Source: Psychromarinibacter sediminicola
GTDB lineage: Bacteria > Pseudomonadota > Alphaproteobacteria > Rhodobacterales > Rhodobacteraceae
Direction: 5' to 3'
Assembly: GCF_029168335.1 (NCBI RefSeq)
Contig: NZ_JARGYC010000013.1
Location: 1 to 64,000 of the forward strand
DNA length: 64,000 nt
Under the pieces are notes generated by a model. The model was not told the DNA's origin and did not search any database. It saw only the letters and a list, made by a program, of their open reading frames with translations. This document shows, piece by piece, positions 39,436-47,700 of this stretch; position 1 is the stretch's first letter, and each line of letters opens with the position of its first letter. The position numbers and the translations under genes are program-made.

Positions 39436-40276
39436 GGCGCTGCGGGTCCGGCGGCACCTGTCCGAGACCTCCTTCGGTCACCTCCACTGGCGCGAGGCCG
39501 GGGCCGGGCCGCCCGTCGTGCTGCTGCACGCGAACCAGCAGAGCTCGGCCCTGTGGCTGGAGATGATGGCGGCGCTGGCGCCGGGGATGCGGGCGGTCGC
39601 GCCGGACTATCCGAGCCACGGCGCCTCGGATCACATCGACTGGCAGCCGACGATCGCCGACTACGCGCGGGCCGTCGTCGAGGTGATGGACGCCGCCGGG
39701 GTGGCCCGCGCGGCGGTGCTGGGCGAGGCGACGGGGGCGGCGGTGGCCTTGGAGATATCGAAGGGCTGGCCGGAGCGCGTCGACTGGATCGCGCTGGTGA
39801 ACTGCCCGGTGAACCGGGGCACGCCGGAAGAAATCCTGGCGCCGTTCAAGGCCGGATACCGGCCCGCGGACCCCTCGGGCTTCGGCGCGCTCCGGACGGT
39901 GGAGTGGATGCTGGAGAACGATCCCAAGCACGCGCCGCTGCACCCGACGGTGGACTGGATGGACCGGGTGAACCGGGCCCAGATCGAGTGCGGGCGCAAC
40001 CGGTGGCAGGCGCTGACGGCGCTGGCGCAGTATCCGATGCTGGAGGGGCTGCGGGCCGCGCGGCACCCGGTGCAGCTGTTCACCACGGAGCGGTTCTATT
40101 TCCGCGAGCGGCTGCCGGAGATCGTCGCGGCGCTGGGCGAAAGGCTGGCGGAGGCGCACGACCTGGCCGGCGGCCGGGTCTGCGCCGGCTGGGAATGCGC
40201 CGGCGAGATCGGGGCGAAAGTGCTGGACTTCGGCCGGCGGCGGCAGGTGTCCGAGGTTGGACAGGGTGTCAAGTAG
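39419..40276 (+). CDS. Alpha/beta-hydrolase-fold protein with Ala in place of the nucleophile Ser
   Basis: A 285-residue alpha/beta-hydrolase. The oxyanion segment VVLLHANQQSSALW is near residue 35, and VAPDYPSHGASDHI is near 60. The nucleophile elbow reads VLGEATGAAVA near residue 100, so the Ser position is Ala. The C-terminal catalytic His motif is also not visible. The start at 39419 overlaps the end of the previous gene in a different frame. Together with its neighbour this is a pair of coupled hydrolase-fold proteins both lacking the nucleophile. A heteromeric, non-hydrolytic or regulatory role is inference. Confidence 0.8.
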   Translation: MNSSAEALRVRRHLSETSFGHLHWREAGAGPPVVLLHANQQSSALWLEMMAALAPGMRAVAPDYPSHGASDHIDWQPTIADYARAVVEVMDAAGVARAAVLGEATGAAVALEISKGWPERVDWIALVNCPVNRGTPEEILAPFKAGYRPADPSGFGALRTVEWMLENDPKHAPLHPTVDWMDRVNRAQIECGRNRWQALTALAQYPMLEGLRAARHPVQLFTTERFYFRERLPEIVAALGERLAEAHDLAGGRVCAGWECAGEIGAKVLDFGRRRQVSEVGQGVK

Positions 40277-40398
40277 CTGAAATCGCTGCAGATAGCGCTA
40301 ACTGGCCGTGCCCTGTCCGTGGGTGTCCGCGCGGCGGCCGGGGGGCGTGAAGAGGGCGCGTCGCGCCCGGGGCGCGGCGACGGCCCGATGAACGCGGG

Positions 40399-41925
40399 TC
40401 ACTCGACCTCCGCTTCCGAGCCGGCGCGCGGGGCGCCCTTCCGCTTCGGGCCGAGATAGAGGACCGACACCGCCGACAGCACCAGCAGCACCACGGCGAT
40501 GGGGTGCTGGAACACCACCCAGAGGTTCGAGTCGGTGATCAGCATGGTCTGCAGAAGCGACCGCTCCAGCTGTGCCATCAGCACGAAGCCGATGATGAAG
40601 GCGACCACCGAGTAGCCGAAGGTCTTCATCAGGTAGCCGAAGACGGCGGAGACCAGCATGACGATCACGCCGAACAGCCCGCCCTCGGTGAAGTAGATGC
40701 CGGTCACGCAAAGCAGTAGCGCGCCGGGATAGATCACCGTGTTCGGCGCGCCGACCACGAAGGCCCAGAGCCGCATGCCGATCTGGCCGACCCCGAGGTT
40801 GCAGAGATTCGCCATCAGCATCGCGCCGAACAGCCCGTAGATCAGCTGGCCCTGCTGCTCGAACAGCAGCGGGCCGGGCTGGATGCCGTGGATGATGAAG
40901 GCCGAGACCAGCAGCGCCGCGGCGATGTTGCCGGGGATGCCCAGCGTCAGAAGCGGGATCAGGTTGGCGCCCACCACGGCGGAATTCGCCGATTCCGAGG
41001 CGGCGATGCCGCGCGGGTCGCCGGTGCCGAAGCTCTCGGGATCCTTGGCGGCCTGCTTGGTGATGGAATAGCTCAGAAACCCCGCCGTGGCCGAGCCCAG
41101 GCCGGGGATCGCGCCGATCACGGTGCCGATCAGGAAGGCGCGCAGCGCGACGTACTTGTTCGCCAGAACCTCGCGCAGCGTCACGCGCCGGTCCGCGGGG
41201 TCGGTCGAGCGCATCGAGACCGTGGCCGCGCCGGACTGCGCGCGCGTCGAGCGGGCGATCTGGTGGAAGATCTCGGACACCGCCAGAAAGCCCACCGCCA
41301 TCGCCGACAGCGGCAGCCCGTCGTAGAGCTCCAGCATCCCGAAGGTGAAGCGCGGCGTGCCCTGCGCCGGCTCCAGCCCGATGGCGGCCAGCAGAAAGCC
41401 CAGCGTCGCCGCGATCAGCCCCTTGACCATCGAGTTGCCCACCAGCCCGGTGATGATGGTGAAGGCGAAGATCATCAGGCAGAGGATCTCGACCGGCCCC
41501 ATCTTCAGCGCGACCATCGCCAGCGGGACCGAGACGGTGATCAGCACGATGTCCGACGAGATATCGCCGAAGACCGAGTAATACAGCCCGTATTTCATCG
41601 CCTTCAGCGGCCGGCCCTTTTTCGCCATCGGGTGGCCGTCGAGCGCCGTCGCGGCGCTTTCCGGCGTGCCGGGCGTGTTCAGCAGGATCGCCGGAATCGC
41701 GCCGCCCACCGTGCCGCCCTTGTTCACGCCGATCAGGAAGGCCACCGCGGTCAGCGTGTCGAGCGTCAGCGTCAGCGGGATCGCGATGGCCAGCGCCATC
41801 AGGATGTTCAGCCCCGGGATCGCGCCGACGATCTGGCCGATGGTGACGCCGGCCAGCACGAACAGCAGGTTGTGCAGCGTGAAGGCGTCGGTCAGGCCGG
41901 CGAGGACGGTGGCGAGTTCGGGCAC
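40399..41925 (-). CDS. tctA: TTT transporter large permease TctA (set 2)
   Basis: A 508-residue TctA permease. It has GAIPGLNILMALAIAIPLT near residue 34 and the nearly unchanged NKGGTVGGAIPAILLNTPG segment. It is clearly a paralogue of the 34764-36317 protein, with long identical runs. It is last in a minus-strand tctC-tctB-tctA operon. The 122 bases between its end and the convergent hydrolase gene (40277-40398) hold a small GC hairpin near 40351-40365 and no gene. Confidence 0.92.
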   Translation of the reverse strand: MPELATVLAGLTDAFTLHNLLFVLAGVTIGQIVGAIPGLNILMALAIAIPLTLTLDTLTAVAFLIGVNKGGTVGGAIPAILLNTPGTPESAATALDGHPMAKKGRPLKAMKYGLYYSVFGDISSDIVLITVSVPLAMVALKMGPVEILCLMIFAFTIITGLVGNSMVKGLIAATLGFLLAAIGLEPAQGTPRFTFGMLELYDGLPLSAMAVGFLAVSEIFHQIARSTRAQSGAATVSMRSTDPADRRVTLREVLANKYVALRAFLIGTVIGAIPGLGSATAGFLSYSITKQAAKDPESFGTGDPRGIAASESANSAVVGANLIPLLTLGIPGNIAAALLVSAFIIHGIQPGPLLFEQQGQLIYGLFGAMLMANLCNLGVGQIGMRLWAFVVGAPNTVIYPGALLLCVTGIYFTEGGLFGVIVMLVSAVFGYLMKTFGYSVVAFIIGFVLMAQLERSLLQTMLITDSNLWVVFQHPIAVVLLVLSAVSVLYLGPKRKGAPRAGSEAEVE

Positions 41926-41940
41926 TTGGGTCGGTCTTTC

Positions 41941-42363
41941 TTAGGGCAGGGGGCGTTGCAGGACGATCTCGAACAGCAGCCAGATCGCGACGGGCAGCCC
42001 CGCGACGATCACCGCCAGCCAGTGGATGCGGCGCTCGTGGACGAGGACCGCCAGCGCCGCCATCAGCACGACCGAGGTCAGGATGTACCCCGTCTCGGGC
42101 ATCAGCAGGACCGCGGCGAGCGTGAGGGCCGCGACCCCGGCGAGGCGCAGGACCTCCCACAGGGGCGGCACCTGCGGCGCTTCGGACGGCACGATCAGCT
42201 GCAGCGTGCCCAGCCCGATCAACAGCCAGGCGGCCAGGCGCGGGAACAGCGCCGGGTCCATCACGGACCCCGGCGCCGCCGACACGTTGGCCGGGATGAG
42301 CCAGAGCAGGAGCGTCGCGCCGAAGGCGACCACGATGGCTCCCAGAAGGCGATTGACCGTCAT
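41941..42363 (-). CDS. tctB: TTT transporter small permease TctB (set 2)
   Basis: A 140-residue, four-helix TctB. It starts MTVNRLLGAIVVAFGAT and contains MDPALFPRLAAWLLIGLG. Its end (EIVLQRPLP) matches that of set 1. It lies 15 bases before tctA and 23 after tctC in the same minus-strand operon. Confidence 0.88.
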   Translation of the reverse strand: MTVNRLLGAIVVAFGATLLLWLIPANVSAAPGSVMDPALFPRLAAWLLIGLGTLQLIVPSEAPQVPPLWEVLRLAGVAALTLAAVLLMPETGYILTSVVLMAALAVLVHERRIHWLAVIVAGLPVAIWLLFEIVLQRPLP

Positions 42364-42386
42364 CTCCGGCTCCGTCCGTCCCGCGC

Positions 42387-43355
42387 CTAGTCCGACAGGG
42401 CCTCTTCGTAGAAGGCCGCCATCCGCGCGACGACCTCCTCGACGCCCTCGGGGCCGAGGTTCAGCGCCCGATTCTGGAACTTCTCCATCAGCTCGGCATA
42501 GCCCTCGGACTGGGTCGCCTCGTCGATGGCTTCGGCGAGGCAGGTCTTGATCTCCGCGTCCATCCCCTTGGGCACCAGGAAGGTCGTATGCGCCTCCAGG
42601 CTGACATCCATGCCGCTTTCGATCAGCGTCTTGGAGTCGGGCGCGTAGGGCACCCGCTTGCCGATCAGCGAGGCGAGCTGGACCATGTTGCCGGCCTTGA
42701 TCTGCTGGACATGCTGCGAGCCCTGCGTGGTGGCGTCGACATGGCCGCCGAGCGCCTGCTGCAGCGCGTCGGCCGCGCCCTTGCCGGGGACGGGGACGAG
42801 GTTGACGTCGAAATGCTCGGCCATCTGGCGCACCGCGACGGTCTGGCTGACGCCGGCGACCGAGACGGTGGCGCGGCCCTGCTCGCGGGCGTATTCGATG
42901 AACTCCTCCAGCGTGTCGTAGGGCTTCTCCTCGAGCGCGACGAGGCCGAAGTTGATCTGCATCGCCGAGCCGAGATAGTCGAAGTCCGCGTGGGTATAGG
43001 GGCTATCGGCCGTCTCGTAGGGGTTGACCGTCACCGTGTCGGTGCCGGCCATGCCGATGGTATAGCCGTCGGGCGGCATCTCCATCAGCGCGGCGGCCAT
43101 CACGCCGCCGGAGGCGCCGGGGCGGTTCTCGACGACGATGTCCCAGCCCTGCTGCTCCTCGATGGCGGCGGCGATCGAGCGGCCGATCGCGTCGGTGCCG
43201 CCGCCGGCGCCGAAGCCGACCATGAAGGTGATCGGTTTCTCGGGGAAGCCTTCGGGGCAGTCGGCGGCCTGGGCGGCGCCGGTCAGCGCGGCCAGCGCGG
43301 CCAGCGCGGCGGCCCCCCAGAGCGCGGCGCGGCGGCTCGGGCGAAAGTCGGTCAT
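42387..43355 (-). CDS. tctC: TTT transporter periplasmic binding protein TctC (set 2)
   Basis: A 322-residue Bug-type receptor. The N-terminus is Tat-like or Sec-type (MTDFRPSRRAALWGAAALAA), with the paired Arg motif SRRAA and cleavage expected near AQAADCPEG. Binding loops are FMVGFGAGGGTDAIGRSIA and NRPGASGGVMAAAL. The start at 43355 is preferred over an upstream in-frame start because GGGAGG precedes it. It is divergent from the amidohydrolase at 43573, with an operator between them. Confidence 0.9.
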   Translation of the reverse strand: MTDFRPSRRAALWGAAALAALAALTGAAQAADCPEGFPEKPITFMVGFGAGGGTDAIGRSIAAAIEEQQGWDIVVENRPGASGGVMAAALMEMPPDGYTIGMAGTDTVTVNPYETADSPYTHADFDYLGSAMQINFGLVALEEKPYDTLEEFIEYAREQGRATVSVAGVSQTVAVRQMAEHFDVNLVPVPGKGAADALQQALGGHVDATTQGSQHVQQIKAGNMVQLASLIGKRVPYAPDSKTLIESGMDVSLEAHTTFLVPKGMDAEIKTCLAEAIDEATQSEGYAELMEKFQNRALNLGPEGVEEVVARMAAFYEEALSD

Positions 43356-43450
43356 GGTATCCTCCCTTGGGTCTTGCGGCCCGTGTTCGGGGCCGAACAT
43401 GTGCCACCGTAACGGCGGCGGCGCGGCCGCCGGCGGCGGCGCTCGGTCTA

Positions 43451-43465
43451 TTTCGGCGGGCGAAA
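43451..43465. promoter_or_regulatory. Operator TTTCG-GCGGG-CGAAA
   Basis: Perfect arms between divergent tctC (set 2; 96 bases away) and the amidohydrolase (108 bases away). TAGACT at 43507-43512 lies 42 bases beyond on the plus strand. TACGGT (43411-43406, minus strand) lies 40 bases beyond on the other side. It therefore seems to serve promoters in both directions. Confidence 0.8.
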
Positions 43466-43572
43466 ATGCGGCGGGGCGGACCCGCGCGCGGGCCGCGCGC
43501 GCGTGGTAGACTGCCCACGATGCGGCGCGCTAAGCAGGTGCGCATGCAGCAAAAACCGTGCCGGGAGGGACC

Positions 43573-44379
43573 ATGCGCGACGACGAGGCGCCGATCATCG
43601 ACAGCCATCTGCACCTGTGGCGGCGGGACGATCCGCTGACCGACAGGGCGTGGCACGCGCCGCCCGCCGATGCCTCGGTCGGGGCCTGCCTGGCCGAGCT
43701 GGACCGCCACGGGGTGATCTTCGCGGTGGTGGCCGCGGCGAGTATCCACGGCGAGTATGCCGATTACGTCCGCGCCGCGCTGCAGGCGCATCGGCGGCTG
43801 CGCGCCACCGCCGTTCTGGCCCCCACGACCGACATCTACCGGATGGAGCGGATGGCGGCCGAGGGCTTTGTCGGCGTCCGCCTGATGCGCGCCTTCGACG
43901 CGGCCCCGGCGCCGATGGGCGGCGACGAGCGGATGTTCCTGCGCCGGGTGGCCGAGCTCGGCTGGCACGTCCACCTGATCGACCGGCACGACCGCATCGC
44001 CGACGGCATCGCCGCGGTCGAGGCCGCCGGTGCGCCGCTGGTCATCGACCACATGGGGGTGGGCGACCTGGCCATGCCCGGCGGCGTGGACAACGACGGC
44101 TTCCGCGCGATCCTGGCGGCGGTGGAGCGCGGCAACACCTGGGTGAAGATCTCCGGCGCGTTCCGCATCGACGCGCATGACGCCGCGCGCGCCTATGCCG
44201 AGGAGATCCTGCGCGTCGCGGGGACCGAGCGCGTGCTCTGGGGCTCCGACTGGCCGTTCGCGGCCTTCGAGGGGTCGGTGGACTATGCCCGCGCGCTCGC
44301 CGATTACCGCGCGCTGGTGCCGGATGCGGCGGTGCGGCGGCGGATCGACGAGACCGCGCTGCGGTTCTACTTCGGCTAG
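43573..44379 (+). CDS. Amidohydrolase-2 family metal-dependent hydrolase, paralogue of 27947-28750
   Basis: A 268-residue TIM-barrel hydrolase. It has IIDSHLHLWRRDDPL at the N-terminus, LGWHVHLIDRHDRI near residue 138, VIDHMGVGD near 162 and VLWGSDWPFAAFEG near 223. These match the paralogue closely in order and wording, with the same final tail (ALRFYFG compared with VKFFFT). The start at 43573 follows GGGAGGGA. It is divergent from TTT set 2 and followed eight bases later by an MFS gene. Confidence 0.82.
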   Translation: MRDDEAPIIDSHLHLWRRDDPLTDRAWHAPPADASVGACLAELDRHGVIFAVVAAASIHGEYADYVRAALQAHRRLRATAVLAPTTDIYRMERMAAEGFVGVRLMRAFDAAPAPMGGDERMFLRRVAELGWHVHLIDRHDRIADGIAAVEAAGAPLVIDHMGVGDLAMPGGVDNDGFRAILAAVERGNTWVKISGAFRIDAHDAARAYAEEILRVAGTERVLWGSDWPFAAFEGSVDYARALADYRALVPDAAVRRRIDETALRFYFG

Positions 44380-44386
44380 CGCCCCG

Positions 44387-45598
44387 GTGCGCCGGCTCCT
44401 CGCCCCGCTCGCCAATGCCGTCTTCCTGCGGCTCTGGGCGGCCTATCTGACGGCGACGCTGGGCGGCATGATGCAGGCGGTGGCGGCGGCCTGGCTGATG
44501 ATGGAGATGACGGGCTCGCCCGCCATGGTGGCCTTCGTGCAGTCCTGCATCACCCTGCCGCTCGTCGCCTTCTCGCTGATCGCGGGGGTGCTGGCGGATG
44601 TCTACGACCGGCGCCGGATCATGCTGGCGGCGCAGGGCGTCATGGGGCTCGTCTCGGCAGTCCTGGCAGGGCTGGCCTTCGCGGACGCGCTGACGCCGGG
44701 GCGGGTGCTGCTCTTCACCTTCCTGATCGGCTGCGGCGGCGCGGTGCATATCCCGGCCTGGCACGCCTCGGTGCGCGACATCGTCGGCCGGCGCGAGCTG
44801 GCGCAGGCGGTGGCGCTGAACAGCATGGGGTTCAACGTGATGCGCAGCGTCGGCCCGGCGGTGGGCGGCGCGCTCCTGGCCGCGACCGGCGCGGCGGCGG
44901 TCTTCGCGGCCAACGCGCTCACCTACCTCGCCCCGGTCGCCGCGCTCCTGGCCTGGCGCCCCGGACCCCGCGCCGGCCCGCCCCCTGCCGGCCCGCTGCA
45001 CCGCGCGCTGACCGACGGTCTGCGGCAGGCGGCCGGCACGCCGGCGCTTCTCAGGATCATGCTGCGCGGCGCCGTCTTCTGCGCCAGCGGCGTCGCGGTC
45101 CTCGCCCTGCTGCCGGTGGTCGCGGCGCGGCTCCTGGCGGGCGATGCGGCGCTCTTCGGCACGCTCCTGGCCAGTTTCGGCGCCGGCGCCGTGCTGGGCG
45201 CCATACTGAACCCGCCGCTCCGCGCGCGGATGTCGAACGAGGCGATCGTCCGCCTCGCCTTTGCCGCCATGGCCGCCGCCTGCCTGCTCCTGGTCTCCGG
45301 CGCCGCCTGGGCCGCCTTCGCGGGCGCGCTGCTGGCGGGGACCTGCTGGGTGACGGCCAATGCGCTGTTCAACGTGACGATCCAGCTGATGGCGCCCGAG
45401 GCCATCGTCGGCCGTGCGCTCTCGGTCCACTATACCGGCATCTTCGGCGGCATGGCGCTGGGCGCCTGGGCCTGGGGGCTGGTGGCCGAGGCGCAGGGCA
45501 CCGCCACCGCCCTGGTCGCCGCCGCCGTGCTGATGTGCGCCGGCGCTGCCCTCGGCCTGCGCCTGCCGCTGCCGGACCCGGCCAGCGAGCCCTCCTGA
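44387..45598 (+). CDS. MFS transporter (MFS_3 / enterobactin-exporter-like)
   Basis: A 403-residue, about 12-helix MFS protein. It has LANAVFLRLWAAYLTATLGG at the start and the motif-A loop GVLADVYDRRRIMLAAQ near residue 68, which resembles the MFS_3 (EntS/putative arabinose efflux) group. The start is GTG at 44387, seven bases after the amidohydrolase stop; no ATG fits the N-terminal helix. The preceding gene suggests export or uptake of a compound in the same pathway. Two hairpins follow its stop. Confidence 0.8.
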   Translation: MRRLLAPLANAVFLRLWAAYLTATLGGMMQAVAAAWLMMEMTGSPAMVAFVQSCITLPLVAFSLIAGVLADVYDRRRIMLAAQGVMGLVSAVLAGLAFADALTPGRVLLFTFLIGCGGAVHIPAWHASVRDIVGRRELAQAVALNSMGFNVMRSVGPAVGGALLAATGAAAVFAANALTYLAPVAALLAWRPGPRAGPPPAGPLHRALTDGLRQAAGTPALLRIMLRGAVFCASGVAVLALLPVVAARLLAGDAALFGTLLASFGAGAVLGAILNPPLRARMSNEAIVRLAFAAMAAACLLLVSGAAWAAFAGALLAGTCWVTANALFNVTIQLMAPEAIVGRALSVHYTGIFGGMALGAWAWGLVAEAQGTATALVAAAVLMCAGAALGLRLPLPDPASEPS

Positions 45599-45616
45599 CC
45601 CCCGAGGCACGCCCCC

Positions 45617-45647
45617 CTGCTTCTTCTCGTTCCAAATACGCAATTCC
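45617..45647 (-). repeat. Dispersed intergenic repeat, copy 2 (inverted)
   Basis: On the minus strand it reads TTGCGTATTTGGAACGAGAA followed by GAAG, matching copy 1 at 26034-26066 apart from one base missing. It begins 19 bases after the MFS stop. Confidence 0.6.
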
Positions 45648-45690
45648 GGCAATCGCCATCCCGCACACCGCCCGGGCCCGGAGACCCGAT

Positions 45691-45740
45691 CGCGCGGCGG
45701 GCGCAGCCCGCCGCGCGGGTCGGACCGCGCAGCGGTCCGA
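45691..45740. terminator. Two tandem GC hairpins, each with a GCA loop
   Basis: Hairpin 1 pairs 45691-45702 with 45706-45717 (12 bp, perfect). Hairpin 2 pairs 45722-45729 with 45733-45740 (8 bp, perfect). They lie between the MFS gene and the operator of the next operon. No T-run follows, so termination is likely only in part or Rho-assisted. Confidence 0.5.
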
Positions 45741-45757
45741 AACCGCCCGCCCGCAAT

Positions 45758-45772
45758 TTCGCAGCATGAAAA
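45758..45772. promoter_or_regulatory. Operator TTTCG-CAGCA-TGAAA
   Basis: TTTC-N7-GAAA with one mismatch in the fifth base pair of the arms. It lies 101 bases before the cupin gene that leads the acid-sugar operon. A possible -10 (CACACT, 45811-45816) begins 39 bases beyond but is a poor match. Confidence 0.65.
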
Positions 45773-45872
45773 CGCCCTTGTTGCGCGTGGTTCGCCGCCC
45801 CGCCCGATTTCACACTCGGCGTGGACAACGGGCGGTCTCCCGCCGCCCGGCAGCACGACGCGGAGTGACCCC

Positions 45873-46799
45873 ATGAGCGATCTATCCCTGAGACTGGCCT
45901 CGAAATCGGTTTTCCCGGAACAGCCGCCGCAGGAGACCGGCGCCGACGGCCTGTCGCGCACCTGGATCACCCGGGGCGGCAACTTCGCCGTGTGCTACTC
46001 CGAGGTCGAGCCGGGCGCGGTGCTGGAGCTGGACAGCCCCGAGGAATACATGGCGATCCTGCCGCCTGACGGCACCGAGGCGACCTTCGAGGCCGGCGGC
46101 GAGACCGTCGAGGCCGGCGCCGACTCCCTGACCATCGTGCCGCCCGGCCCCTCGAAGATCACCGCCAGGACCAAGGGGGTGATCGCCCGCATCGTGTCGA
46201 AGGCCAACGCCGACGTGATGGCGAAGGCGATCAATGCCGACGTCTACGCCGACGGCGGCCCGGAACTGGCGCCCGTCGATCTCTGGCCCGAACCCGTCGG
46301 CGGCTACAGGCTGCGCCATTATCCGCTCGCGCAACATATCGACCCGGACGGCCCGCGCATCCAGCCGCGCTGTTTCCGGTCGACCAACATGCTGGTGAAC
46401 CTGTTCGGCTATTACACGACCCGGCGCGAGACGACGGGGCTCAGCCCGCACTGGCACGACGACTTCGAGCAGGCGTCGCTGACGCTCAAGGGCCGCTGGA
46501 TCCACCACATGCGCTACAACTGGGGCGCCGACCTGTCGCAATGGGTGCCGGACGACCATGGCGAGATGGGCACGCCCTCGGTCATCATCATCCCGGCCCG
46601 CGCCATCCACACCAGCCGCGACATCGGCCCGGACGGACCGGAGAGTTCGCTCTACGACATCTTCTGCCCGCCGCGGCTCGACTTTGCGCTGAAGCCCGGT
46701 TTCTGCCTGAACGAGGACGAGTACCCGCTGCCCGAAGGCGCCGAGCCGGGCGAGGCGAAGACCGGCGGCACGCTTCTGAGCTGGCAGAAGCCGGGCTGA
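45873..46799 (+). CDS. Cupin-like metal-binding protein, first gene of the acid-sugar operon
   Basis: A 308-residue protein that I cannot name. It appears to have two beta-barrel halves. The C-terminal half carries a cupin metal motif, HWHDDFEQASLTLKG near residue 191 (H-x-H-x3-E), with a further His in PARAIHTSRD near 248. The N-terminal half (residues 20-110) has cupin-like glycine turns but no metal ligands. It heads the run cupin-LtnD-OtnK-OtnC with gaps of 10, -4 and -4 bases, so it may be an isomerase, a lyase or a sensor for the acid sugar. Its start lacks a strong ribosome site (GCGGAGTGACCCC). Confidence 0.7.
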   Translation: MSDLSLRLASKSVFPEQPPQETGADGLSRTWITRGGNFAVCYSEVEPGAVLELDSPEEYMAILPPDGTEATFEAGGETVEAGADSLTIVPPGPSKITARTKGVIARIVSKANADVMAKAINADVYADGGPELAPVDLWPEPVGGYRLRHYPLAQHIDPDGPRIQPRCFRSTNMLVNLFGYYTTRRETTGLSPHWHDDFEQASLTLKGRWIHHMRYNWGADLSQWVPDDHGEMGTPSVIIIPARAIHTSRDIGPDGPESSLYDIFCPPRLDFALKPGFCLNEDEYPLPEGAEPGEAKTGGTLLSWQKPG

Positions 46800-46809
46800 G
46801 GGCGGGGCG

Positions 46810-47700
46810 ATGCCGACTGTCGGCGTGATAGGCCTCGGCTCGATGGGGATGGGCATTGCGCTCTCCGCCCTGCGGGCCGGGCTGCCCGTGCGGGGGTTCG
46901 ACGTGGCGCCCGACCGGGTCGAGGCCTTTGTCGCCGCGGGCGGGCAGGGCGGGTCGCTAGACGCGGCCGGCGACCTCGACATCGCCGTGCTGGTGACCGT
47001 GACGGCCGCGCAGGCGCGCGACGTGCTGTTCGGCGCGGGCGGGCTGGCGGCGGCGCTGCCCGCCGGCGCGCTGGTGATCGCCTGTCCCACGATGAGCCCC
47101 GACGACGCCCGCGACCTCGCGGTGCGCGCCGGCGAGGCGGGGCTTCTCTACCTCGACGCGCCGATCTCCGGCGGGGCGGCGAAGGCGACCGAGGGCGCGC
47201 TGACCGTGATGGCGAGCGGCGCGGGCGCGGCGTTCGCGGCGGCCGAACCGGTGCTGGACGCGGTGGCCGAGACGGTGTTCCGGCTGGGCGACGCCCCCGG
47301 CGCGGCGGCGGCGATGAAGGTGGTCAACCAGCATCTCGCCGGCATCCACATCGCCAGCGCCGCCGAGGCGGTCGTCTTCGGGATCACCCAGGGGATCGAC
47401 CCCGCGAAGACCCTCGAAGTGATCTCGCGCTGCGCCGGCACCAGCTGGATGTTCGAGAACCGGGTGCCGCATATCGTGGCCGGGGACTACGCGCCGCTGT
47501 CGGCGGTGGACATCTTCGTGAAGGATCTGGGCATCGTGCTGGAGGCGGCGGGGGCGGCGGGGTTCTCTCCGGCGCTGGCGGAAACCGCGGCCGCGGCGTT
47601 CCGTGCGGCGCAGGCCGAGGGGCTCGGGCGCGAGGACGACGCGGCCGTCGCCAAGGTCTTCGCGCGGCAAGCGGGCGTGGCCCTGCCGGGAGCGGGCTGA
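46810..47700 (+). CDS. ltnD: L-threonate dehydrogenase-like NAD(P)-dependent oxidoreductase
   Basis: A 296-residue HIBADH-family dehydrogenase. It has the Rossmann motif GVIGLGSMGMG at residue 4, substrate segment DAPISGGAAKATEGA near 117, and catalytic Lys in AAMKVVNQHLAG near 172. In characterised pathways LtnD oxidises L-threonate to 2-oxo-tetronate, followed by OtnI, OtnK and OtnC. Direct coupling to otnK and otnC supports that role more strongly than its sequence alone. Its TGA overlaps the apparent otnK start. Confidence 0.8.
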   Translation: MPTVGVIGLGSMGMGIALSALRAGLPVRGFDVAPDRVEAFVAAGGQGGSLDAAGDLDIAVLVTVTAAQARDVLFGAGGLAAALPAGALVIACPTMSPDDARDLAVRAGEAGLLYLDAPISGGAAKATEGALTVMASGAGAAFAAAEPVLDAVAETVFRLGDAPGAAAAMKVVNQHLAGIHIASAAEAVVFGITQGIDPAKTLEVISRCAGTSWMFENRVPHIVAGDYAPLSAVDIFVKDLGIVLEAAGAAGFSPALAETAAAAFRAAQAEGLGREDDAAVAKVFARQAGVALPGAG

